Source of the DNA: an uncultured Eubacteriales bacterium
GTDB taxonomy: Bacteria; Bacillota; Clostridia; Oscillospirales; Acutalibacteraceae
Length of the DNA stretch: 64,000 bases
Assembly (NCBI GenBank): GCA_934454125.1
Contig: CAKSFA010000002.1
Span: 1-64,000 of the forward strand
Direction: 5' to 3'
Shown here in pieces: positions 1 to 8,803 of the stretch. The translations under genes and the position numbers were made by a program. Each line of letters starts with the position of its first letter. Position 1 is the first letter of the stretch. The notes below the pieces were generated by a model that saw only the letters and a list, made by a program, of their open reading frames with translations, was not told the origin of the DNA and did no database searches.

Positions 1-374
1 GATAAACCTCTCAAATCATTAAGAGCATCGTAAAAAGTAATTTTCTTACCGTCCGGATTATATGGATTAGCCACCTCGTCAGACATTTGAATTTCATCAA
101 CGAAAAGATAATATTCCTCTTTGCTCTTTTCCACTTTCTCTCTTACATACGATGAAAGAATAAGCGGATTACGATATTTAATGTCTTTCGCAAGGTCAAG
201 CTCAATCGTAATAATCTGTTCTTCTTTTACACCATTTTCAATTAAGTAATCTCGGTATATATTTTTAAGAAGATAGGATTTTCCGCATCTCCTGATACCG
301 GTAATTACTTTCACTAATCCATCAAAACGATATGAAATCAACTGCTCAAGGTAACTATCACGCTTAATTTCCAT
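1..374 (-). CDS. AAA family ATPase (AAA_14/DUF4143-type), partial
   Basis: The reading frame starts at ATG 374 and runs off the left edge, giving 124 N-terminal residues. A Walker A motif GIRRCGKS is at about residues 26-33 and a Walker B-like LFVDEIQ at about 90-96. The order (short N-terminus, GIRRCGKS, later DEIQ) is typical of the large AAA_14 plus DUF4143 family of bacterial ATPases, whose cellular role is poorly known. Function beyond ATP binding cannot be stated. The upstream region holds three copies of a palindromic 12-bp motif that may control it. Confidence 0.8.
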   Translation of the reverse strand, partial: MEIKRDSYLEQLISYRFDGLVKVITGIRRCGKSYLLKNIYRDYLIENGVKEEQIITIELDLAKDIKYRNPLILSSYVREKVEKSKEEYYLFVDEIQMSDEVANPYNPDGKKITFYDALNDLRGL

Positions 375-404
375 AAAGTCCACTCCATTTCATTGAAAAT
401 CTCT

Positions 405-608
405 GCCCATTCAGGCTTTTTCAATCAATATTATAAATGTTTTCTATCAGATTTTCAAGTTATCATCGAAAATTATAGCCCAAAAAGGCTAAAATATTCA
501 GTGAAAATATTTTTATCTTTCTCTAAATAACTCAAAAAGGTGCTGCATACCTGCAAACACCTCTTTAGTCATACAATATATCTATGGAAGATTTATGCCC
601 ATTTAGGC
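405..608. repeat. Three copies of palindromic motif GCCCAWWYAGGC
   Basis: Copies are gcccattcaggc (405-416), gcccaaaaaggc (478-489) and gcccatttaggc (597-608). Each is an imperfect palindrome with outer GCC/GGC arms, flanked by A/T runs. All three lie within 240 bp upstream of the ATPase start at 374, which fits operator sites, though the binding protein is unknown. Confidence 0.5.
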
Positions 609-634
609 TTTTTATTCAATGAACCTAATCTGTT

Positions 635-661
635 AAATTGTGCAGACGGTCTGCACAATTT
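635..661 (+). terminator. Hairpin with 11-bp perfect stem, terminator-like
   Basis: Arms aaattgtgcag (635-645) and ctgcacaattt (651-661) enclose a 5-nt loop and are followed by a T-rich stretch on the plus strand. The dyad is almost symmetric through the loop, so an operator role is also possible. No intact plus-strand gene precedes it. Confidence 0.45.
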
Positions 662-755
662 CTATTTTGTTTTCTTATTTTCTCTGTCCTGCTGCTGAAG
701 AACAGCATTGGATTGTCTACACGCTGTGTCGAAAATTTAAGCAAAATCTTATAAT

Positions 756-890
756 TTACTTCTTGAATTTATATTTTCCTTTTCCGTATCCGGATACCGG
801 TTCAATAATATCTGCCTGCACTAAATTTGAAAGAAGTTTTGACACACTCGAATTTTTTAAATCCAGCAAGTCAGTAACTGCACTTCTGCA
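756..890 (-). pseudogene. C-terminal winged-helix remnant (Fic-type protein tail?)
   Basis: Read on the minus strand and ending at TAA 758-756, this frame encodes about 43 residues resembling a winged helix-turn-helix: AVTDLLDLKNSSVSKLL, then a wing with VSGYGKGKYKFKK. Such a C-terminal domain is common in Fic/Doc family proteins and some regulators. The rest of the gene is absent, and its 5' side is joined out of frame to a transposase start. The family assignment is tentative. Confidence 0.4.
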
Positions 891-972
891 TGGATATATC
901 CGGATGAGATTCGACATACTGCACCGCATCGTGTTTGAAGTCGCTGGAATATCGTCTGATAGTTTTAGACAT
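871..972 (-). pseudogene. IS3-type transposase OrfA fragment (33 aa)
   Basis: ATG 972 is preceded by AGGAGG at 986-981. The peptide begins MSKTIRRYSSDFKHDAVQYV, matching the usual start of IS3/IS911 OrfA proteins (R-x-Y-S-x-x-F-K). It stops at 871 after 33 codons, exactly where the winged-helix remnant begins. No terminal inverted repeats or OrfB are visible, so this is a relic. Confidence 0.5.
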
Positions 973-1158
973 TTTGAAATCCTCCTATGTACACATTATA
1001 CTACATCAGGATCGTTTCAAAAACTTTGTCCGTTGTTTAGTCTAGCACCAGCTCTGCACAAATCTCTGCATCAAATGATGTAAGTTTGATGTAAATCATC
1101 GATTTGTGAGGCTGTCCTAAATCCCGAAAAGCGCATAAACACTGAGTTTTTGCTGTTT

Positions 1159-2655
1159 TTATTTGTCTAAGGTCTTCATTGTCGGGAAAAGGAGGACGTC
1201 GCGGATGGAGGGGCTGTCTGTAAGCAGCATGGCGAGACGGTCAACGCCCATGCCCATGCCGCCGGTGGGAGGCATGCCGTACTCCAGTGCGGTGATGAAA
1301 TCTTCATCGATCTGGTTGGCTTCTTCGTCACCCTGCGCACGCAGCTCCATTTGATGCGCAAAACGTTCGCGTTGATCGATGGGATCGTTCAACTCGGTGT
1401 ATGCATTTGCAAATTCGCGGCGTGTGATGAACAGCTCGAAACGCTCGACCAGCTCAGGACGGTCTGCTTTGCGCTTGGTGAGCGGTGAAACCTCAACGGG
1501 ATAATCGCAGATGAAGGTGGGTTGCAGCAACTGCTGCTCGACCTTTTCTTCGAACGCAAGGTTGAGAATATCGCCCCAGGTGTGATGTTTTTGGGCCGGG
1601 AGCCCCAGCTCTTTGGCGATCTGCTGCGCTTTTGCCGTATCGCCGCGGAAAGCGTCGAAATCGATGCCGGTGTACTGCTTGACGGCATCAAGCATTGTCA
1701 TGCGGCAGAAGGGGGTTTTCAGTGAAACTTCTTCGCCCTGGTAGGAAATGGTCTCGCTGCCGCAGACGGCTTTGGCGCAGGCATTGATGAGGTTTTCGGT
1801 TAGCTCCATCATGCCGTGGTAGTCGGTATATGCCTGGTAAAGCTCGATGGTGGTAAACTCGGGATTGTGCTTGACCGACATGCCCTCGTTGCGGAACTGG
1901 CGGCCGATTTCGTAGACTTTCTCCATGCCGCCGACAATGAGACGCTTGAGGTAAAGCTCTGGTGCAATGCGCAGGTAGAGGTCGAGATCAAGCGTATTGT
2001 GGTGCGTGATGAAGGGGCGGGCCGCTGCGCCGCCGGCGATGGTGTTTAAAATGGGGGTTTCGACCTCGAGAAAACCCTGGTCATCTAAAAAGGCGCGCAT
2101 GGTGCTGATGATCTTGCTGCGCTTTAAGAAGGTTTGTTTGACCTCGGGATTGACGATGAGGTCAACATAGCGCTGGCGGTAGCGCAGGTCGGTATCTTTT
2201 AAGCCATGGAATTTTTCGGGAAGCGGAAGCAGAGATTTGGAAAGGAGCTTGACCGCAGTGGCATGAACTGAAATCTCGCCGCGGCGGGTTTTGAACACAA
2301 AGCCGGTGACCTCTGCGATGTCGCCCAGATCCCAATTGGAGAGATTTTTGTAGGCCTCCTCCCCGATTTCGTCGATTTTGAGATAGACCTGAATTTTGCC
2401 GGAGCGGTCTTGCAGGTCAAGGAAGCTGGCCTTGCCCATGTCGCGGCGGCTCATGATGCGGCCGGCGATGATGACCGTTTTGCCCTCTATGGCTTCAAAA
2501 TCGGCATGAATGTCGGCTGCATTGGTGTTTTTGGCGCTGGTGTTGACAAAAAAGGGGTCGTTGCCCTGTGCTTGCAGGGTTGCCAGCTTGTCCCGACGGA
2601 CCTGGAGCAGCTCGCTGAGCGGCTGCTGTTCCGTTTGATTTGGCTGTTCGCTCAT
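1159..2655 (-). CDS. lysS: Lysine--tRNA ligase, class II
   Basis: This cytoplasmic enzyme charges tRNA-Lys with lysine using ATP. The 498-residue length is normal. An N-terminal OB-fold anticodon-binding domain occupies about residues 58-145. Class II motif 1 is near 173-203, motif 2 near 249-272 ([11 protein letters not shown]), and motif 3 near 469-491 ([11 protein letters not shown]). The start ATG follows GAGGAG with an 11-nt gap. It lies 74 bp downstream of greA on the same strand, a common clostridial pairing, and both are probably read from the consensus promoter at 3291-3319. No convincing terminator follows it. Confidence 0.97.
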   Translation of the reverse strand: MSEQPNQTEQQPLSELLQVRRDKLATLQAQGNDPFFVNTSAKNTNAADIHADFEAIEGKTVIIAGRIMSRRDMGKASFLDLQDRSGKIQVYLKIDEIGEEAYKNLSNWDLGDIAEVTGFVFKTRRGEISVHATAVKLLSKSLLPLPEKFHGLKDTDLRYRQRYVDLIVNPEVKQTFLKRSKIISTMRAFLDDQGFLEVETPILNTIAGGAAARPFITHHNTLDLDLYLRIAPELYLKRLIVGGMEKVYEIGRQFRNEGMSVKHNPEFTTIELYQAYTDYHGMMELTENLINACAKAVCGSETISYQGEEVSLKTPFCRMTMLDAVKQYTGIDFDAFRGDTAKAQQIAKELGLPAQKHHTWGDILNLAFEEKVEQQLLQPTFICDYPVEVSPLTKRKADRPELVERFELFITRREFANAYTELNDPIDQRERFAHQMELRAQGDEEANQIDEDFITALEYGMPPTGGMGMGVDRLAMLLTDSPSIRDVLLFPTMKTLDK

Positions 2656-2729
2656 TTTGGTTTCATCTCCTCAAATTTTGGTGCAAAAAAATGAAAGGGC
2701 AGCGTGACCTGCACACCCGCCCGTACTAT

Positions 2730-3215
2730 TTACTTGGAAATACGAAGCACTTCGTAGATCATCATGCCGGCGGGAACTTCGACTTCGATTTTGTCGCCGG
2801 TGGTGTGGCCCAGAAGCGATTTGCCGATGAGGGATTCATCGGAAATTCTGCCGGCCTTGGGGTTGGCTTCATTGGCACCAACGATGCGGTACTCTTTGAC
2901 CTGGGTATCGCCTGTTTTGACTGTGGTAACTTTGACCTCGACCTTGGAGCCGATGTGAACATTTTCGGTGCTCAGCTCGTTTTCATCGATGACCTGGACA
3001 TTTTTGAGCATGACCTCGATGTCTGCAATGCGGGCCTCGACAATGGCCTGATCATTTTTTGCTTCGTCGTATTCGCTGTTTTCGGACAAATCGCCGAAGG
3101 AGAGGGCAACTTTGATTTTTTCTGCAATTTCTTTACGCTTGACCGATTTTAAATGCTCAAGCTCTTGCTCCAATGCAGCAAGACCCTCTTCGGTGAGAAA
3201 AATGGGTTTGGACAT
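2730..3215 (-). CDS. greA: Transcription elongation factor GreA
   Basis: GreA enters the RNA polymerase secondary channel and stimulates cleavage of backtracked transcripts. The 161-residue protein has the N-terminal coiled coil (EEGLAALEQELEHLKSVKR, then FGDLSENSEYDEAKNDQ with the acidic tip) and the C-terminal FKBP-like domain. Start ATG 3215 is chosen because AAGGTGG lies 8 nt upstream and the protein then begins MSKPIFLTEEG, as usual; a longer frame upstream lacks family similarity. It is first in the greA-lysS unit. Confidence 0.96.
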   Translation of the reverse strand: MSKPIFLTEEGLAALEQELEHLKSVKRKEIAEKIKVALSFGDLSENSEYDEAKNDQAIVEARIADIEVMLKNVQVIDENELSTENVHIGSKVEVKVTTVKTGDTQVKEYRIVGANEANPKAGRISDESLIGKSLLGHTTGDKIEVEVPAGMMIYEVLRISK

Positions 3216-3290
3216 GGCTATAACCACCTTTTTGTGCAAAGTTGTTGTAAATGAAAGCGCCGCAGAGACGGCGGGAATGACATATGTATT

Positions 3291-3319
3291 ATTATAGTAA
3301 ACACGGCGGGGTCTGTCAA
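3291..3319 (-). promoter_or_regulatory. Consensus sigma-A promoter for greA-lysS
   Basis: TTGACA (3319-3314) and TATAAT (3296-3291) are separated by exactly 17 bp, a perfect match to the vegetative consensus. It predicts a leader of about 70 nt before greA. Confidence 0.85.
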
Positions 3320-3342
3320 TGATAAATGCCGGAAAGCGCGAC

Positions 3343-3376
3343 AAAAAACCGGCTGCGCAATGCTGCACAGCCGGTT
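3343..3376 (-). terminator. Intrinsic terminator after the M23 hydrolase gene
   Basis: On the minus strand the arms accggctgtgc and gcgcagccggt form a GC-rich stem followed by a run of T. It directly follows the hydrolase stop codon at 3384 and separates ftsEX-hydrolase from greA-lysS. Confidence 0.85.
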
Positions 3377-3383
3377 AAATCTT

Positions 3384-4652
3384 TTAATAGTATTTGATGA
3401 GACTATTGTAGATCTCGGTATAGTAATAGTAGGGGTCTTGCTTGACACCGTTGAGACGAATCTCGAAGTGCAGGTGCGGGCCGGTGGACTGGCCGGTGCT
3501 GCCGATGTAACCGAGAACCTGCCCCTGCGCAACATATTGACCTGTGCTGACGATGCGGTTGCTCATATGTGCATAGACGGTGACGTAACCATCGCCATGG
3601 TCAACGAATGCGTAAGTACCGTAACCGCCGCCCCAGCTATCGCTGTTGACCTGGATGACAACACCGGCACGGGCTGCCACGATGGGGTTGCCGTAGCAGC
3701 CGCCGGTAGCGATGTCCCATGCGCCGTGGTTGCGGCCGTCCCGGAAATCGGAAGTGAGACCATGGGTACCCGGTGCGGGGAACATCCAGCCTTGGGAGTT
3801 GACACCGCCGTTGATGATGGTGCCGCTGCCGTTGCCGCCGTTGTTGAGGGTATCCCGAATCTCGTCTTGCCAGGCTTTATTGGCATAATAGTCGCGGAAC
3901 CACTGGTCAACAGCAGCGGCGGCTTCTGCACTTTGCTCATCGAGAGAATGCATATGCTCGTTTGCTTCAGAGATATTGGCATTGATCTCGGCCAGAACGC
4001 GCTCGCTTTCTGCTACCAGCTCGTTAATTTCAGCCTGTTTTTTGTCAAGCTGCTCTTTGGCTGCGGCAACTTCGGCGCGGTCTGCCTCAATGGCCTCTTT
4101 TTCTTGCTTGATTTGGCTCATGGATTCTTGCAGCGTGTTGATGAGCTTTTTATCGTGCTCGGTGATGCTCTGCATGACCTCCATGTTGGTCATCAGGTCG
4201 GTTGCATTTTGCGACTGGAGCAAAATCTCTAGCGTGCTAACCTCGCCGGCCAGATAAATGGCGCGCAGGCGCTGGCCTAGCTGGTCGAGATTGTCATCGA
4301 TCTCGGCCTGTTTATCTGCCATGGCGGCTTGTTGTTCGTTGATTTTGGCGTCCAGCTCATTGATGTGCGCCTGAATGACGTAGGTTTCTTGCTTGATGTT
4401 GTAAAGCTGTTGGTCGAGTGTATCTTTGTACTCCTGCTGCTTTTCTTTATCCTCTTTGAGCTGCTGGAGTTTTTTGCTGGTCTCCTGTTGTTCTTTTTGG
4501 ATCTCCTGTTGTTTTTCCTGTAGCTCGCTGAGTGAAGCAGCGGAAACGGTTTGGCTGAAATAATGCGCGGCCGGCGCGGCTGTGACGGCAAGCGCCAGCA
4601 TTGCAATCAGCACAGTTTTTGCAAATTTTTGTTTGAACAGATTATAACGCAA
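3384..4652 (-). CDS. M23-family peptidoglycan hydrolase with coiled coil (FtsEX partner)
   Basis: This is a predicted secreted murein endopeptidase. The start is taken as TTG 4652, overlapping the ftsX stop by 11 bp, with GGGGAG about 8 nt upstream. This gives a basic N-terminus and signal peptide (cleavage near VSAAS) in a 422-residue protein. A long Q/E/K-rich coiled coil covers about residues 38-260. The C-terminal M23 (LytM) domain keeps the zinc ligands: NHGAWD (H and D) and HLHFEI. The architecture matches PcsB/EnvC-type hydrolases that FtsEX activates at the septum, and the translationally coupled position after ftsX supports that role by context. Confidence 0.9.
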   Translation of the reverse strand: MRYNLFKQKFAKTVLIAMLALAVTAAPAAHYFSQTVSAASLSELQEKQQEIQKEQQETSKKLQQLKEDKEKQQEYKDTLDQQLYNIKQETYVIQAHINELDAKINEQQAAMADKQAEIDDNLDQLGQRLRAIYLAGEVSTLEILLQSQNATDLMTNMEVMQSITEHDKKLINTLQESMSQIKQEKEAIEADRAEVAAAKEQLDKKQAEINELVAESERVLAEINANISEANEHMHSLDEQSAEAAAAVDQWFRDYYANKAWQDEIRDTLNNGGNGSGTIINGGVNSQGWMFPAPGTHGLTSDFRDGRNHGAWDIATGGCYGNPIVAARAGVVIQVNSDSWGGGYGTYAFVDHGDGYVTVYAHMSNRIVSTGQYVAQGQVLGYIGSTGQSTGPHLHFEIRLNGVKQDPYYYYTEIYNSLIKYY

Positions 4653-5547
4653 TGACCTTGCTCCCCTCTTTTTTAAGGTATTTACCGATTGAAATAAGAC
4701 CGCCGACCAGGCCGAACACGATGCCGGCGCTGACAAATGCCAGAATCGTCCATGGAATGACAGTGGCAAGCGGCAGCGGAACAAACGAAGACATCAGGCC
4801 GGACATGACCTTCATGACATAGCCGTAGACTGCGGCAACCAGACCGCTGGCGATGAGCCCTGAAATGCAGCCGATGAGCGCGCCTTCGACCAGGAAGGGG
4901 ATGCGCACAAAGCCGTTGGTGGCACCGACGGATTTCATGATGCTGATTTCAAGCCGGCGGGAGTGCATGGTGACGCGGATGGTGTTTGCTATGATGAACA
5001 GAGACACCAGACCCAGCACTGTGACCACGCTGACTGCGACGATCTTCATCATCATATCAAGCCGGGTGAGTTTGTTGGCGATGTCGGAATAATCGTAGAT
5101 TTTTTGGACCCCTTCGATGCTGAGAATCTGAGCGGCAGTCTCATCGTAGCGGGAGAGATCTGTCATGGAGATTTGGAAGGCATCCGGCAGGGGGTTGTCT
5201 GAGCCGGTGAGACTGGCCAGGATGTCGCCATCGCCGCCCAGATTGGTCATCAGACGCTGAACGGCTTCATCACGTGAGACAAACTCACAACTGGCAACGT
5301 TTTCAATCTTTTTAATTTCTTCGCCGATTTTAACGGATTCTAAGGTGGGCAGGCCGTCATCTAAAAAGACACGGATGGAGTTGCCGCCCTGAAACACTGC
5401 CATGGCCTGCGCCAGATTGAAGGAAAACAGGACGGCAGAACCGGTGATGAGCAGGCAGGAAACCAGCACTGCCACCGAAGCGATGGTCATGGTGCGGTTG
5501 GACCATGCGTTTTTGACGCCCTCGCGAAACAGGTAGCCTAATTTCAT
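4642..5547 (-). CDS. ftsX: Cell division protein FtsX (ABC transporter-like membrane subunit)
   Basis: FtsX is the membrane partner of FtsE. It couples ATP hydrolysis to activation of a cell-wall hydrolase rather than moving a substrate. The 301-residue protein has one membrane segment near residues 22-45, an extracellular domain of about 120 residues, then three more segments (about 170-200, 225-250 and 265-295), the FtsX/MacB topology. The motif IMKSVGATNGFVRIPFLVEG is typical of the family. Its ATG overlaps the ftsE stop by 4 bp (ATGA), so the two are translationally coupled. Confidence 0.95.
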   Translation of the reverse strand: MKLGYLFREGVKNAWSNRTMTIASVAVLVSCLLITGSAVLFSFNLAQAMAVFQGGNSIRVFLDDGLPTLESVKIGEEIKKIENVASCEFVSRDEAVQRLMTNLGGDGDILASLTGSDNPLPDAFQISMTDLSRYDETAAQILSIEGVQKIYDYSDIANKLTRLDMMMKIVAVSVVTVLGLVSLFIIANTIRVTMHSRRLEISIMKSVGATNGFVRIPFLVEGALIGCISGLIASGLVAAVYGYVMKVMSGLMSSFVPLPLATVIPWTILAFVSAGIVFGLVGGLISIGKYLKKEGSKVIAL

Positions 5548-6476
5548 CCCTTTGCCACCTCCTGCATATCTTCGTCTTCTGCAATTGTTCGTTCTAAATC
5601 GGCAAGCTCGTCGTCATATTGCGGACCGGATGTTTGCCCGGCTTCTGTTTGCTCGAAAATATTGTATTTTTTCAGCATGTCCTGATAATTTTCGGCATAG
5701 TAGGTCGTTTCCTCCTGTGGAGCTTCCGGCTGTTCCTGCGGCTCATCGGCGGAAGGATTCGGCAAATGGACATGGGGGGTTGCCCCGCGCACATAGGGCT
5801 GCGGTTTGTTTTTGACGTTGGTGTCTGCCACAACGACGCCGCCGTGGATTTCGATGACACGTTTGTGGAAATGCTGAACCAGATCGTGCTCATGTGTGAC
5901 CATGAGCACAGTGGTGCCGCGGCGGTTGATCTCGCTGAGCAGGTCGACAATTTCGAAGGAAAGGTCGGGGTCAACGTTGCCGGTCGGCTCGTCTGCAATG
6001 ATGATTTGCGGATTGTTGACCAGAGCGCGGGCAAGACCGACACGCTGCTGCTCGCCGCCGGAAAGCTCGTGCGGTTTACATTTCATCTTTTTTTCAAGAC
6101 CGACCAAGCCGCAGATATACGGCACACGTTTTTTAATCTCTTTGGTGCCGGCGCCGACCACGTGCATGGCAAATGCGATGTTATCGTAGACGGTCATATG
6201 ATCAATCAGCCGGAAATCTTGGAACACGATGCCCATGGAGCGGCGGATGTATGGTACTTCTTTTGTGCGGACCTGCGACAAATTTCGCCCATTGAAGATG
6301 ATGTCACCCTGGGCGGGTTTTTCTTCGCACATGATCAGCTTTAAAAATGTACTTTTGCCGGCGCCGGAGGAGCCGACGATGAACACAAATTCGCCCTTTT
6401 CGATGTTGATGCTGACATTTTTCAGCGCTACAGCACCGTTGGGGTACACTTTAGAGACATTTTTAAACTCTATCAA
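5544..6476 (-). CDS. ftsE: Cell division ATP-binding protein FtsE with C-terminal extension
   Basis: FtsE is the cytoplasmic ATPase of FtsEX. It has Walker A GSSGAGKS (35-42), the signature [15 protein letters not shown] and Walker [10 protein letters not shown]. The start is TTG 6476 with GAGGAG 8 nt upstream. At 310 residues it is about 80 longer than usual FtsE (near 228). The extra C-terminus, after about residue 225, is rich in Pro, Glu and Asp and low in complexity, ending [11 protein letters not shown]. Such tails occur in some clostridial FtsE proteins; its role is unknown, possibly protein interaction. It is the first gene of the three-gene division unit. Confidence 0.95.
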   Translation of the reverse strand: MIEFKNVSKVYPNGAVALKNVSINIEKGEFVFIVGSSGAGKSTFLKLIMCEEKPAQGDIIFNGRNLSQVRTKEVPYIRRSMGIVFQDFRLIDHMTVYDNIAFAMHVVGAGTKEIKKRVPYICGLVGLEKKMKCKPHELSGGEQQRVGLARALVNNPQIIIADEPTGNVDPDLSFEIVDLLSEINRRGTTVLMVTHEHDLVQHFHKRVIEIHGGVVVADTNVKNKPQPYVRGATPHVHLPNPSADEPQEQPEAPQEETTYYAENYQDMLKKYNIFEQTEAGQTSGPQYDDELADLERTIAEDEDMQEVAKG

Positions 6477-6544
6477 AACAAATTCTCCTCATTTGTTGGG
6501 TTGCATTGGAATACAGAAACACGGCGGGAAATTTGAAAATGCAG

Positions 6545-6585
6545 ACAACCCACTGTGATGTATGTTTATCATACCAATGGGTTGT
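6545..6585. other. Nested hairpin between the regulator gene and ftsE
   Basis: Outer arms acaaccca (6545-6552) and tgggttgt (6578-6585) enclose a second stem gtatg/catac (6560-6564, 6570-6574). A T run follows only on the plus strand, where there is no gene. It may be a weak terminator for the minus-strand regulator upstream or a leader structure of ftsE. Confidence 0.35.
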
Positions 6586-6679
6586 GTTTTTATAGTTCTG
6601 CAAAAGAATATTTCTGTAATTATTTTGTAATATTTTTATGAACTGTGCCGAGATTGGCAGATGTTGGCGGTGTGCTCTG

Positions 6680-7765
6680 CTAAAATTTGACAGAACTGCA
6701 GGAGAGATATTTTTTTACCATGAGCGCCACTTTGAACACGATGGCATCTTCGAATTCGCGCAGGTCTAGCCCGGTGATTTTTTTGATTTTTTCGAGACGG
6801 TAGACCAGTGTGTTGCGGTGAACGAACAGTTTGCGCGAGGTTTCGGAAACATTGAGGTTGTTTTCAAAGAAGCGTTGGATGGTGAAGAGCGTTTCGTGAT
6901 CGAGAGACTCGATGGAACCGCGCTTGAAGACCTCTTTGAGGAACATATCGCACAATGTGGTGGGCAGTTGATAAATCAGACGCGCGATGCCCAGATTATC
7001 GTAACTGACGATGGTGCGCTCGGTATCAAAGACTTTGCCGACCTCCATAGCGACCTGTGCCTCTTTGAAGGAATGGGCAAGATCTTTAATGCCGGTGACG
7101 ATGGTGCCGATGCCGATCATGCAATGAATGTAATATTCACTGGAGAGCGTATCGACAATGGAGCTTGCCAGCTTGTCCAGATCTTTCATTTCGATATCGC
7201 TGCGAATCTCTTTGACAAGGGCGATATCGGTTTCACTGATATTGATGATAAAATCTTTGGTTTTATCGGGGAACAGGTTTTGGATCACGTCATAAGCAGA
7301 AACGTCTGACTTATTGGTGATTTTGATGAGCATACAGACGCGGCTGACATCGGTGTTAAAACGCAGTTCTCTGGCTTTTAAATAAATGTCGCCAGGCAGG
7401 ATATTATCTAAGATGACATTTTTGATAAAATTGCTGCGGTCATACTTTTCGTCGTAGTACTGCTTGATGCTACCCAAGGAAACTGCAAGCAGATTGGCGA
7501 ATTTGACGGCCTCGCTGTCAGTACCGGAAACGAACACGGCAAACTCTGGCCGCGGGCGGCTGCCGAAGGATTTGTAGGTATAACCATTAAGGACAAAGGT
7601 ATCGGTAGAAGCCATGGTTTCGGCAGTGACGTTTTCGTTAACCTCACCGATTCTGCCAAGCTCGCTGCATGCGATGATGACAGAAGTTTCGTCCATAACA
7701 CCGATGGTTCTGTCGATCGCATCACGCATTTGATGAATCACGCCCTGAAAAAGTCTGTTGGACAT
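6680..7765 (-). CDS. CdaR/PucR-family transcriptional regulator
   Basis: A 361-residue cytoplasmic regulator. The N-terminal ~130 residues resemble a sugar-diacid recognition domain (MSNRLFQGVIHQMRDAIDRT, then a GxxG-rich sensor region). The middle (about 140-280) resembles the degenerate GGDEF-like CdaR domain. The C-terminus carries an HTH_30 helix-turn-helix (NVSETSRKLFVHRNTLVYRLEKI) with the diagnostic RNTL-YRL core. The start has GAGGGAG upstream. CdaR/PucR proteins respond to small carboxylates or purine metabolites. The ligand here is unknown, and the next gene downstream is ftsE. Confidence 0.85.
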   Translation of the reverse strand: MSNRLFQGVIHQMRDAIDRTIGVMDETSVIIACSELGRIGEVNENVTAETMASTDTFVLNGYTYKSFGSRPRPEFAVFVSGTDSEAVKFANLLAVSLGSIKQYYDEKYDRSNFIKNVILDNILPGDIYLKARELRFNTDVSRVCMLIKITNKSDVSAYDVIQNLFPDKTKDFIINISETDIALVKEIRSDIEMKDLDKLASSIVDTLSSEYYIHCMIGIGTIVTGIKDLAHSFKEAQVAMEVGKVFDTERTIVSYDNLGIARLIYQLPTTLCDMFLKEVFKRGSIESLDHETLFTIQRFFENNLNVSETSRKLFVHRNTLVYRLEKIKKITGLDLREFEDAIVFKVALMVKKYLSCSSVKF

Positions 7766-8002
7766 AATCGTTCTCCCTCACTTTTGTAAAAAATGATGCA
7801 AATGATTGAGTTGATTGAAACTCGATAAATTGGTTTGTTATTTATTTTACACAAATAAAAGATTTTTTTCAAGTGATTTCGCATAAATTTATGTGATTTT
7901 ATGCAAAATTTTTGTTTTGGAACATGATTGTCACAAAGGAGAGGTGTGATTTTTTGTATATTTTGCATATGCAAACGCGTTGTGCAAAGACATTGCTCTT
8001 TT

Positions 8003-8722
8003 TTATGGAATTTTGGAAAAAACGGCTGTTTGTTCCTCTTTTGTGAGGGGACGGACCTGGCCTTTGGGCAGGTTGGGGTCAAGCGGCAAGGCGCCGATTT
8101 GGACGCGTTTTAAGTAAAGCACCTGTTTGCCGCAGGCGGCCAGCATACGCCGCACCTGATGAAATTTGCCCTCACAGACGGTGACTTGCGCCCACGGTTC
8201 ACCGTTTTTTTCGAAGCCGGAAAGTGCAGCGGGCAGGCATTGCAGCGTGGGCATCACCAGGCCGGCGGCAAAGCGGGCGATGTCTTGTTGGGTGACGGGG
8301 ATATCGAGCCGGGCGTGGTAGATTTTTTGTACGCCGCTTTTGGGCGAAAGCAGGCGGTGGGTAAAATCGCCATCGTCTGTGATAAGCAGGAGACCCTCGG
8401 TGTCTTTATCGAGACGGCCGGCGGGAAACAGACCGCGGCGGCGGTGTTGCGGCGGGATGAGATCTAGCACGGTGGGGGCTTTGGCGTCTCTGGCGGCGCT
8501 GAGCACACCGGCGGGTTTGTGGAGCATCAGGTAGGTATACCGTTGAAAGTGCAGGGGCTGACCATTGACGCAGATGGCATCGGCTTCGCCGTTTGCTTTG
8601 GTTTCGGGGCGGGTGACGACTGTGCCGTTCACTGTGACGGCTCCCTGCTGCAACAGCACTTTGACCTGTTTTCTGCTGCCGCAGCCCTGGGATGCCAAAA
8701 TTTTGTCCAACCGTTCCTGCAT
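8003..8722 (-). CDS. Pseudouridine synthase, RsuA/RluB family
   Basis: It converts specific uridines of rRNA to pseudouridine. The 239-residue protein has an N-terminal S4 RNA-binding domain (QERLDKILASQGCGSRKQV, residues 2-20 onward) and the catalytic domain with GRLDKDTEGLLLITDDG, where the Asp of RLD is the nucleophile. The C-terminal EGKFHQVRRM motif is the RsuA-family signature. ATG 8722 is chosen because GGGGGAGGG lies 8 nt upstream and the S4 domain then starts at once. Small-subunit (RsuA) and large-subunit (RluB/E/F) targets cannot be distinguished from sequence. Confidence 0.92.
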   Translation of the reverse strand: MQERLDKILASQGCGSRKQVKVLLQQGAVTVNGTVVTRPETKANGEADAICVNGQPLHFQRYTYLMLHKPAGVLSAARDAKAPTVLDLIPPQHRRRGLFPAGRLDKDTEGLLLITDDGDFTHRLLSPKSGVQKIYHARLDIPVTQQDIARFAAGLVMPTLQCLPAALSGFEKNGEPWAQVTVCEGKFHQVRRMLAACGKQVLYLKRVQIGALPLDPNLPKGQVRPLTKEEQTAVFSKIP

Positions 8723-8775
8723 GCGTACTGCCCTCCCCCTTTGTGGATTTGAGAACAGTGTACCATATTTTTGGG

Positions 8776-8803
8776 CAAAACAAAAGCGGCAGGCTATGCC
8801 TGC
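8776..8803 (-). terminator. Terminator overlapping the DUF4830 gene stop
   Basis: The arms gcaggc and gcctgc flank a 3-nt loop containing the TAG stop codon (8796-8794), followed on the minus strand by a T-rich tail ending at 8776. The stop codon sits inside the terminator loop, an economical arrangement. Confidence 0.7.

Larger units (their letters stand above)
375..1158. other. Intergenic region with decayed gene fragments
   Basis: This 784-bp stretch has no intact gene. It holds three GCCC-GGC palindromes (405-608), a strong hairpin (635-661), a C-terminal winged-helix remnant (756-890) and the first 33 codons of a transposase-like gene (871-972). The segment from about 973 to 1158, next to the lysS stop codon, shows no gene or clear terminator. 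It is more AT-rich than the lysS side and looks like a junction between accessory and core DNA. Confidence 0.6.

Noticed and set aside
640..1083. A plus-strand 147-codon frame
   Set aside because: It overlaps the minus-strand winged-helix and transposase remnants, has no ribosome site, and its start lies inside the hairpin at 635-661.
3360..4232. A long plus-strand frame (290 codons) opposite the M23 hydrolase gene
   Set aside because: It is a mirror of the real minus-strand gene, which has a signal peptide, coiled coil and zinc motifs. Several similar long antisense frames occur opposite sbcC, lysS and pstC.
7881..7904. Hairpin gcataaa...ttttatgc downstream of the pseudouridine synthase gene
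   Set aside because: The AT-rich stem lacks a T run in the minus direction, so a terminator call is not supported.
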